Positions 45,211 to 51,841 of a stretch of 64,000 nucleotides of DNA are shown piece by piece; position 1 is the first letter of the stretch; every line of letters starts with the position of its first letter. The stretch is from SZAS-79 sp964599095 (GTDB taxonomy: Bacteria; Pseudomonadota; Gammaproteobacteria; Burkholderiales; SG8-39), in the NCBI GenBank assembly GCA_964599095.1, contig CAZREB010000003.1:310001-374000 (forward strand), read 5' to 3'. Both the position numbers and the translations under genes were made by a program. The notes under the pieces are model-generated. The model was not told the DNA's origin. It saw only the letters and a program-made list of their open reading frames with translations, and did not search any database.

Positions 45211-45443
45211 ACGCCGCTGCGCTGGAGGCTTTCCTTGCGCGGCTCTACACGGACGCCGCGTTGCTCGCGGAATTCATGCGGAACCCGGAATCGATTGCCC
45301 GGGGCGCCGGGCTCGACGAGCAAGGTGTACGCGCGATGCTCTCGATCGACCGCGAAGGGTTGGCAATGGCAGCGGGGAGCTATGCAAAGAAGCGGGCCGG
45401 GCATTCCGCAAAACGCGCCCGCCCCTGGCCCTGGCAGGGCTGA
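45207..45443 (+). CDS. Small helical protein co-translated with the MNIO enzyme
   Basis: 78 aa, GTG start overlapping the MNIO stop (GTGA). Reads ALEAFLARLYTDAALLAEF, then NPESIARGAGLDEQGV and a basic end (KKRAGHSAKRARPWPWQG in part). The pattern 'F-L-x-D-x-L-x-x-F-x-x-P-x-x-x-A-x-x-x-G-L' resembles LigA-type and Nif11-type leader-like helical folds that serve as recognition modules. A likely role is partner or recognition protein for the enzyme. No catalytic motif. Function not established. Confidence 0.75.
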   Translation: MNAAALEAFLARLYTDAALLAEFMRNPESIARGAGLDEQGVRAMLSIDREGLAMAAGSYAKKRAGHSAKRARPWPWQG

Positions 45444-45450
45444 AGGCGCG

Positions 45451-46245
45451 TCAGCGTTCGAGCGACTGCCGGTAGAGCTGGCGCGCCGCCTCTTCCTTCT
45501 TGACGTCTTCGATCTCGCGCATCACGCCGTGCAGGTCGACCGCCTTTTCGACGCGCTTGAACCGGCCGGTCAACGGCACGCCGGGAACCAGTTTGGCCGT
45601 CTCGTACAGCGCCCAGATTTCCCTGCCGTAGTCGGTGGCGCGCAGCTGCGGCGCGTACCGGCCGAAATACGCGGTCAGGTTCTCGACGTCGCGCTCTAGC
45701 ATCGCCCCGGCGCCGATATTGCCTGACGCATCGACCGCCTGCGGCAGGTCGATGATCACCGGGCCGTGGCGGTCGACCAGCACGTTGTATTCCGAGAGGT
45801 CGCCGTGCACGATGCCTGCGCACAGCATCTTGACCACTTCGCCGACCAGGATCGCGTGGAATTCGCCGGCCTGCTCCGGCGTGAGTTCCAGGTCGTTCAG
45901 CCGGGGCGCGGCGTTGCCCTCGGCGTCGGTCACCAGGTCCATCAACAGCACGCCGTCGAGGAAGTTGTAGGTCTTCGGCACCCGCACGCCGGCAGCGGCA
46001 AGCCGTTGCAGCGCGTTGACCTCCGCGTTCTGCCAGGCGGCTTCGAGCTGCTCGCGGCCGTAGCGGGTGCCTTTTTCCATGGCACGCGCACGGCGGCTGT
46101 TCTTGACCCGGCGGCCCTCGGTGTACTGGACGGCCTGGCGGAAGCTGCGCTTCTCGGGCTCCTTGTAGACCTTGGCGCAGCGGATCTCGGTGCCGCAGCG
46201 CACGACGTAGACGGTCGCCTCCTTGCCGCTCATGAGCTGGCGCAT
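45451..46245 (-). CDS. RIO-type atypical protein kinase (start uncertain, probably 57 nt further upstream)
   Basis: 264 aa from the first canonical ATG. RIO kinase motifs: LMSGKEATVYVV (nucleotide loop), CAKVYKE (K25), HGDLSEYNVLV (catalytic Asp and Asn) and VIIDLPQAVD (metal Asp). Bacterial RIO kinases are conserved in Proteobacteria; some autophosphorylate and are linked to ribosome or stress functions, but targets are unclear. Upstream of the ATG the same frame continues as IKTPKRLLPLVEEGLVDEV, which matches the usual RIO1 N-terminus (normally MKTPKRL...), with ATC (46302-46300) in place of the start codon and AAGG 5 nt before it. Convergent with the MNIO operon, 7 nt away. Confidence 0.88.
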   Translation of the reverse strand: MRQLMSGKEATVYVVRCGTEIRCAKVYKEPEKRSFRQAVQYTEGRRVKNSRRARAMEKGTRYGREQLEAAWQNAEVNALQRLAAAGVRVPKTYNFLDGVLLMDLVTDAEGNAAPRLNDLELTPEQAGEFHAILVGEVVKMLCAGIVHGDLSEYNVLVDRHGPVIIDLPQAVDASGNIGAGAMLERDVENLTAYFGRYAPQLRATDYGREIWALYETAKLVPGVPLTGRFKRVEKAVDLHGVMREIEDVKKEEAARQLYRQSLER

Positions 46246-46457
46246 GACTTCGTCGACGAGCCCTTCCTCGACCAGCGGAAGCAGCCTCTTGGGGGTCTTG
46301 ATGGGAACCTTGTGCGCCCGGAGGGCAGGCGGATAACGGCAGAGGCCCGCATTTTACGGCATTCCCTCCGCCGGCCGGCGGAGCGCCCTTTCGGACGTTG
46401 ACAATCGAGGCCTTCACGGCGTGGCAGAATTCGCCAGCCACTGGGAGGGACGATCGG

Positions 46458-47732
46458 GTGATCGAGCACGTCGGAAAGTACGAAATCAGGAAGCTGCTGG
46501 GCGAGGGGGCCTCGGCCAGCGTCTATCTTGCCACCGACCCCTTTTCCGGCTCGGAAGTCGCGCTCAAGGTCCTCAATCCCGCGATCTTCAAGGATCCGGA
46601 TTTCGGCGCGGTGCTGCGCGAGCAGTTCCTCAACGAGGCCTCGCTCGCCGGCAAGCTGAACCACCCGCACATCGTCGCCATCCTCGACGCGGTCGTGACC
46701 GAAGACGCCGGCTACATCGCGATGGAGTACGTGCAGGGCGACAACCTGTCGGTCTACGCCAGGCCGGACAACCTGTTGTCGGTCGGCGACGCGATCGAGG
46801 TGGGCTTCAAGTGCTGCGGCGCGCTCGACTACGCCTACCGGCAGGGCGTGATCCACCGCGACATCAAGCCGGCCAACATCATGGTGGCCGGCGGCACCGA
46901 AGTGAAGGTGACCGACTTCGGCGCCGCGCTCCTGCGCAGCAGCAAGGTCAACGATACCGTCAGCATCGGCACGCCGGCCTACATGTCGCCCGAGCAGCTC
47001 AACGGCCAGGCGCTCGACTACAAGACCGACATGTACTGCGTCGGCGTGATGCTGTACGAGCTGCTGACCGGCCAGCGCCCCTTCGTCGCCGACAGCATGC
47101 CGGCGTTGATCCGCAAGGTGCTCACCGAGGCGCCCGTGCCGCCGAGCCGGGTGCGCAAGGAGCTTCCTCCCGGCATCGATGCCCTCGTGCTGAAGGCGCT
47201 CGAGAAGGTTCCCGAGGACCGCTACGCAAGCTGGGCCGATTTCGCGCTCGAGATCGCGAGCATCGGCAAGCTGAGCGTCTACGTCCACAAGATTCCCGAC
47301 ATCGAGAAATACGCGTCGCTGCGCGCCGTGCCGATGCTCGCCAACCTCGCCGACGGCGAGATCTGGGAACTGGTCAAGGTCGCGCGCTGGTCGCGCCAGC
47401 CGGCGCACACCGTGCTGCTCAAGGAGGACACGCCGGGCGACTCGCTGCTCTTCCTCGCCAAGGGACAGCTCAAGGTCACCAAGGGCGGGCAACTGCTCAA
47501 CGTGATCGGCACCGGCGAATGGTTCGGCGAGATGTCCTACATCGCCGGCGGCGAGCTGGCGAGGCAGGCCACCATCGAATCGATGACCGATGCGACGGTC
47601 GCTGAATTCTCGGTCGACGAACTCGAGAAGACCAGCATGGGCTGCCGCCACCACCTGTTGCGGGCCCTGTTGCGCAACGTCGTCGACCGCCTGGCGCTGT
47701 CCAACGTGCGGCTGGCCAAACCCGGCCGCTGA
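46458..47732 (+). CDS. Ser/Thr protein kinase with C-terminal cyclic-nucleotide-binding domain
   Basis: 424 aa from GTG at 46458 (GGGAGGGA upstream); a TTG at 46398 is less likely. Hanks-type kinase domain at ~8-270: LLGEGASASVYLA, K37 in VALKVL, HRDIKPANIM (D135), VTDFGAAL (D153), GTPAYMSPEQL. From ~300 a cNMP-binding domain (LLKEDTPGDSLLFLAKGQLKV in part; NVIGTGEWFGEMSYIAGGE with the phosphate-binding cassette). No membrane segment, so it is cytoplasmic, unlike many bacterial kinases. Cyclic nucleotide or a crotonyl-type ligand may control activity. Divergent from the RIO kinase gene, placing two protein kinases back to back. Confidence 0.93.
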   Translation: MIEHVGKYEIRKLLGEGASASVYLATDPFSGSEVALKVLNPAIFKDPDFGAVLREQFLNEASLAGKLNHPHIVAILDAVVTEDAGYIAMEYVQGDNLSVYARPDNLLSVGDAIEVGFKCCGALDYAYRQGVIHRDIKPANIMVAGGTEVKVTDFGAALLRSSKVNDTVSIGTPAYMSPEQLNGQALDYKTDMYCVGVMLYELLTGQRPFVADSMPALIRKVLTEAPVPPSRVRKELPPGIDALVLKALEKVPEDRYASWADFALEIASIGKLSVYVHKIPDIEKYASLRAVPMLANLADGEIWELVKVARWSRQPAHTVLLKEDTPGDSLLFLAKGQLKVTKGGQLLNVIGTGEWFGEMSYIAGGELARQATIESMTDATVAEFSVDELEKTSMGCRHHLLRALLRNVVDRLALSNVRLAKPGR

Positions 47733-47754
47733 CGCAGGAGCCGGTCCCGAGCCG

Positions 47755-48789
47755 ATGACCGGTCTGCCCGAGCACCTGCAGGCGCTTTACAACACCGTCT
47801 ACTACCTCGCCTTCAACCTGGCCAGGGCGGTGCTCGCCTTCCTGCAGCGCGATTCGTACCTGTACTGGCCCTTCCTCGTGTCGACGCTGGCGATCATGGT
47901 GTTCGCCGCGAATCGGGCGGCGCGCGTGGCGCCGCAAGGGCGGACCTGGCGCCGGCAGTTCGGCGAGTACTTCAGCCGGCGCATCTGGTGGCACGCTTCG
48001 GCACGCGCGGACTATCGGCTGTATTTCGTGAACGCGCTGGTGCTGCCCGCGCTGTTCGGCTGGCTGCTGTTTGGCGACGCACAGGTCATCGCCTTCCTCG
48101 ATTCACTTCTCGGCCGCCGGCCGGCGCCGGCCTCCGCGCCGGCCGGAGGCATCGGCCTGCGGCTGGCATACACCGTCGTCTTCTTCCTCGCCTACGATTT
48201 CGGCCGATTCGTGGCGCACTGCCTGCTGCATGACGTGCCCGCGCTGTGGGAGTTCCACAAGGTGCACCATTCGGCCGAGGTGCTCACGCCGATCACCGCG
48301 TACCGCGCGCATCCGGTGGACCTGCTGGTGATGGCCTGGGTCCCGGCGGTGCTGACCGGGCTGGCGGCCTGGGCCTTCAATTTGTATTCGCCGGGCGGCG
48401 TCAGCCTCTACACCTTCCTCGGCCTTCACGTGGCGCTGTGGACGGTCAACCTGATCGACAACCTGCGGCACTCGAATGTGTGGATCACCTATGGCCCGCA
48501 CCTGGGCAAATGGGTCGTCAGCCCGGCGCACCACCAGCTGCACCACAGCTACGAGCCGCGGCACGCGGTGAACGGATACGGCGGGTGCAACCGCGGGTTC
48601 TCGCTCGCGGTGTGGGACCGCCTTTACGGCACGCTCTGCATGCCGGCACGCGAGCCGGAGGAATTCCGCATGGGTCTTGGCGACGGCACCGACAGCGGCT
48701 GGCAGAACGTGAGGCACATGTACCTGTGGCCGTTTGCCGGGTTCGCGCGGCGGATCCGCGAATCCTTCCGGCGCGGTGCGCCCGAATAG
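47755..48789 (+). CDS. Fatty acid hydroxylase / sterol desaturase family membrane enzyme
   Basis: 344 aa. Membrane helices at ~10-35, 40-57, 95-115, 140-160 and 200-235. The di-iron histidine clusters of the family are present: FVAHCLLHDVP, EFHKVHHSAEV, and later SPAHHQLHHSYEPRHAV, in the usual HxxxH, HxxHH, HxxHH order. It inserts oxygen into, or desaturates, a lipid in the inner membrane. It begins 22 nt after the kinase gene, so the two may be co-transcribed. Substrate unknown; carotenoid, sterol-like or fatty-acyl substrates are all possible. Confidence 0.9.
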   Translation: MTGLPEHLQALYNTVYYLAFNLARAVLAFLQRDSYLYWPFLVSTLAIMVFAANRAARVAPQGRTWRRQFGEYFSRRIWWHASARADYRLYFVNALVLPALFGWLLFGDAQVIAFLDSLLGRRPAPASAPAGGIGLRLAYTVVFFLAYDFGRFVAHCLLHDVPALWEFHKVHHSAEVLTPITAYRAHPVDLLVMAWVPAVLTGLAAWAFNLYSPGGVSLYTFLGLHVALWTVNLIDNLRHSNVWITYGPHLGKWVVSPAHHQLHHSYEPRHAVNGYGGCNRGFSLAVWDRLYGTLCMPAREPEEFRMGLGDGTDSGWQNVRHMYLWPFAGFARRIRESFRRGAPE

Positions 48790-48814
48790 CTGCGCAAGCG
48801 CCGGGTGCCGCGAA

Positions 48815-49600
48815 TCAGCCGCCCGCCCGGATGCGCTTGCGGATTTGCGCGACCGCGGCGTCGACCTTGATGTCGATAAACACGCGCCCGAGCTCCGCCG
48901 AGGACTGTCGCGGGTCCCCGTCGACCCCGTTCGATGCGGTGCCGGCCTGCATGCGGTCGCGACGGACCCAGCGGCCGGCGGTGTCGATCGCCATCAGCTC
49001 GGAGGTGTCGGGGATCCCGGCATGCGCGCCGGCAGGCAGCCCGCGCGCATGAAGGAATTCGGCCACGCGTTGCTCGGTCGCAAAGTAAACGTCGGGGATG
49101 TAGTACACGTGCGTGCCGGCAGGGCCCCACTGCGCATCGAGGCTCGCGGCCACCGCTTCGAGCGATTTCTGCCCGCCGCCGTGGTCGCCCATCAGGACGA
49201 TGTTTCGGAATCCGGCGGCGCGCGCACTCTCCGCGACGTCGCGCGCGACCGCCGAAAACGTTGCGTCGCTTACGCTGACGCTGCCGGGAAAGCGCATGTG
49301 TCCCGATTGTTCCGATGCGTTTCCGGTGGGCGCGAAGGGCATCACCGGATAGACCAAGGCGTTGCCGAGCACCGAGGCGATCCGGCCTGCGACGTGGCGG
49401 GCGACGAAATTGTGCTTGCCGGTCACCATGTGCGGGCCGTTCTGCTCGGTGCTGCCGGCGTAGTAAATTGCGGTCGTCGCACCGCCCGCAATCGCGTCGC
49501 GCACTTCCGGCCACGTGAGGTCCTCGACGTAGACCGAGGGCGGCGCGCCGGCGGCCAGCGTGGCGAATGAAAGGCAGGCGGCTAACAGGACGGTACGCAT
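48815..49600 (-). CDS. Secreted creatininase-family amidohydrolase
   Basis: 261 aa with a signal peptide (VLLAACLSFATLAAGA). Creatininase fold: YYAGSTEQNGPHMVTGKHNFVA (quoted in part; E52, H57 and H63), PTGNASEQSGHMRFPGSV and LMGDHGGGQKSLEAVA. These hold the metal ligands of the family, which includes creatinine amidohydrolase and formamide hydrolases of cofactor biosynthesis. The exported location is unusual but found in a proteobacterial subgroup. Its ATG (49600-49598) overlaps the ATG of the divergent gene by 2 nt. AAAGGA upstream. Substrate unknown. Confidence 0.88.
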   Translation of the reverse strand: MRTVLLAACLSFATLAAGAPPSVYVEDLTWPEVRDAIAGGATTAIYYAGSTEQNGPHMVTGKHNFVARHVAGRIASVLGNALVYPVMPFAPTGNASEQSGHMRFPGSVSVSDATFSAVARDVAESARAAGFRNIVLMGDHGGGQKSLEAVAASLDAQWGPAGTHVYYIPDVYFATEQRVAEFLHARGLPAGAHAGIPDTSELMAIDTAGRWVRRDRMQAGTASNGVDGDPRQSSAELGRVFIDIKVDAAVAQIRKRIRAGG

Positions 49601-50420
49601 GACGGGATTCCTTTCGGGCATCGGTCTATTCTCGCTGCAAACGCGCATCGCGCGGGCGCTGCCGTTGCTGTGCGCCGCGCTGTCGGCCGCGGCCCAGGTG
49701 CCGCAGCCGGCCCCGGCGCAGGGTCCCGCCAAGGCGCACGGGATCCGCGTCGTCGAGCTCAGGGGCGTGATCAACCAGACCGCGGTGTCGAAGCTGCGCG
49801 GCGTCTTCGAGTCGGTCGATCCGGCGAAGTTTCCGGCCGGCGCGATCGTGCTGATCGACAGCCCGGGCGGCGACGGCCTGGCGGCCATCGAGATCGGCCG
49901 CATGGTGCGCGCGGCGCAGGCACACGTGTTCGTGCGCAGCCGGTGCGACAGCGGGTGCGTCTATGTCCTCGCGGCCGGCGTGGTGCGGGGCGTTGCAAGG
50001 GACGGCGCGATCGGCATCCACAGCGCTCGCCTGACGACCTTCGTCAGGGGGATCGGCGTGGTCGACATCAACTCGGCCAGCAACCCGAATGCGGCCGCGG
50101 CGCTCGAGGCCGGCAACCGGCGTTCGCGCGAGTATTTCAGCGAGATGGGGCTGCCCGATGGATTGTTCGCCGCGATGAATGCGACGCCTGCCGACCGGAT
50201 GCGCAGGCTCGACCTCGCCGAGCTGCCGGCCCTCGGGCTGACCGGGTTCGACCCGGACTACCTTGCGGTGCACGCCCCGGCCGCGGCCCGGGTGTACGGG
50301 ATTTCCGAGCAGGATTACGAACGTCGAACGCTCAGCGTGGCGGGACACTGCCTCGAAGCGAAGGTGACACCCAACCAATTCGTCTCCTGTTACAGGCGCG
50401 TGCTGCGAACCGGCGAGTGA
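49599..50420 (+). CDS. Periplasmic ClpP-like serine protease fold protein
   Basis: 273 aa. Signal segment (ARALPLLCAALSAAAQ) then a crotonase/ClpP-like core: IVLIDSPGGDGLAAIEIGRMV, the nucleophile region SRCDSGCVYVLAAG (S118), and GAIGIHSARLTTF (H141). ClpP-type catalysis (Ser-His-Asp) is plausible. Two Cys flank the active site (C116, C120), and two further Cys near the C-terminus may form disulfides. The start at ATG 49599 uses AGGA upstream and shares bases with the divergent creatininase start. Similar exported ClpP-like proteins are common in Proteobacteria with unknown substrates. Confidence 0.8.
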   Translation: MTGFLSGIGLFSLQTRIARALPLLCAALSAAAQVPQPAPAQGPAKAHGIRVVELRGVINQTAVSKLRGVFESVDPAKFPAGAIVLIDSPGGDGLAAIEIGRMVRAAQAHVFVRSRCDSGCVYVLAAGVVRGVARDGAIGIHSARLTTFVRGIGVVDINSASNPNAAAALEAGNRRSREYFSEMGLPDGLFAAMNATPADRMRRLDLAELPALGLTGFDPDYLAVHAPAAARVYGISEQDYERRTLSVAGHCLEAKVTPNQFVSCYRRVLRTGE

Positions 50421-50430
50421 CCCTCTCACC

Positions 50431-50556
50431 GAGTACGAGGAGGACAGCCCGCGGGAAGGCTTCTGGACAAAGGAGAAGCTCGCGCAGTGGTACCACGATA
50501 TCGGGAACGCATCACGCCTGAATCATTCAATTGCTGGCGACAACCAGCGCAACTGA
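50431..50556 (+). pseudogene. Possible gene fragment (41 codons)
   Basis: An open frame without its own start reads EYEEDSPREGFWTKEKLAQ, then WYHDIGNASRLNHSIAG and TGA. The charged/aromatic composition looks like real protein sequence rather than a shadow frame, but no start codon or upstream continuation is visible and I do not recognise the family. It lies just after the ClpP-like gene. Confidence 0.3.
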
Positions 50557-50632
50557 GCGATGATTCGGCACGGATTCCCCAGGCGCTCCGAGCGCCGCTC
50601 TGGCGGCGTGTGAATCCAGGGGCATGTCGCGC

Positions 50633-51826
50633 CTATTCCGGCGGACGCCAGCCGGAAGCCCAGTCCAGGAACGCCTCGGCTTCCATCGGTTTGGCGATGA
50701 AATAGCCCTGCGCGATGTCGCAACCCAGGTTTTGCAGCAAATCCCAGTGGGCCCTCGTCTCGACGCCCTCGGCCACGGACTTCAGCCTGAGCTTCCTCGC
50801 CATGTCGAGACTCGATCCGAGGATGACCCGGCTCGATTCCTTTTCGACTGCGTTGAAGACAAAGGACTGGTCGATCTTCAGTTCGGTGAACGGGATGCGC
50901 GAAAGCTGCTGCATCGACGAATAGCCGGTGCCGTAGTCGTCGATCGAGAGGCCGAAGCCCTTCATGCGAAGGCGGGTGAGATTTTCCAGCGCTTTTCCGA
51001 GGTCCGCCATCGCCGCGCTCTCGGTAATCTCAATCATGACGTTCTTCGCGTCGACCTTCTGCGCGACCACGAGCGACGTGATGCGCTCCGCCAGCCCCGG
51101 ATCGCCGAGCGATTTGAGGGACAGGTTGACCGAGACCGTCGCCTGCAAGCCCCGCGCGAGCCACTCACGGCAGGTCGCTGCCGACTTTTCGAGCATCGAC
51201 CACGTCAGTTGGTCGATGAGGCCGTTGTTCTCCATCCCGGTGATGAAGAAGAATGGAGCGAGCACGCCCTTTTGCGGATGCCGCCAGCGCGCGAGCGCCT
51301 CCGCGCCGACTACGCCGCGCCCGTCGAGGCTGACCTTGGGCTGGAAGAACGGCTCGAATTCCCCGTCGTCGAGACCGCGGCGGATCTCGTCGAGCGGGAT
51401 GGCGGGCGCAGCCGCCCTCGGCGGCCTCGCCTGCGGCGGCTTGTAGCGGTCGATCAGCGCGCGAAGCTTTTCGGGAGTCGCCGGCTTTTCGATTGCGCCG
51501 AGCAACGTGATGCCGTAAGCCCTGGTCATCGTTTCCACGGAGGCGATCAGGGCCTGGTCGAGCGCACTGGAAATGATGACGGACACGGGGCGCTTCGCCT
51601 CGCCGAGGTGGCGCATGAACTCCATGCCGTCCATGCCCGGCATCTCGAGGTCGCTGATGATGATGTCGATCGGCGGTTCCCGGCCGGTGAAAATGTCGAG
51701 TGCGGACTTGCCGTCGGGCGCCGAACTCACCTGCTTCACGCCCAGGCCGGTGAGCATTCGGACCAGCGTCTTGCGCTGAAACTCCTGGTCTTCCGCGACG
51801 AGCAGGTGCAGTTCTTCGATCGGCAT
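50633..51826 (-). CDS. Response regulator with EAL domain (c-di-GMP phosphodiesterase)
   Basis: 397 aa. Receiver domain at ~1-125 (D59 in IIISDLEMPGMDG; K in IEKPATPEKL) and EAL domain at ~145-390: AEALARW (E176), VNLS, EITES, IDDYGTGYSS (D296-D297), KIDQSF, SVAEGVET and QGYFIAKPM. These residues predict an active phosphodiesterase turning c-di-GMP into pGpG, gated by phosphorylation. It lies 15 nt downstream of the hybrid kinase on the same strand, making a probable phosphorelay pair. Confidence 0.93.
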   Translation of the reverse strand: MPIEELHLLVAEDQEFQRKTLVRMLTGLGVKQVSSAPDGKSALDIFTGREPPIDIIISDLEMPGMDGMEFMRHLGEAKRPVSVIISSALDQALIASVETMTRAYGITLLGAIEKPATPEKLRALIDRYKPPQARPPRAAAPAIPLDEIRRGLDDGEFEPFFQPKVSLDGRGVVGAEALARWRHPQKGVLAPFFFITGMENNGLIDQLTWSMLEKSAATCREWLARGLQATVSVNLSLKSLGDPGLAERITSLVVAQKVDAKNVMIEITESAAMADLGKALENLTRLRMKGFGLSIDDYGTGYSSMQQLSRIPFTELKIDQSFVFNAVEKESSRVILGSSLDMARKLRLKSVAEGVETRAHWDLLQNLGCDIAQGYFIAKPMEAEAFLDWASGWRPPE

Positions 51827-51841
51827 GGATGCTTTCTCCCC

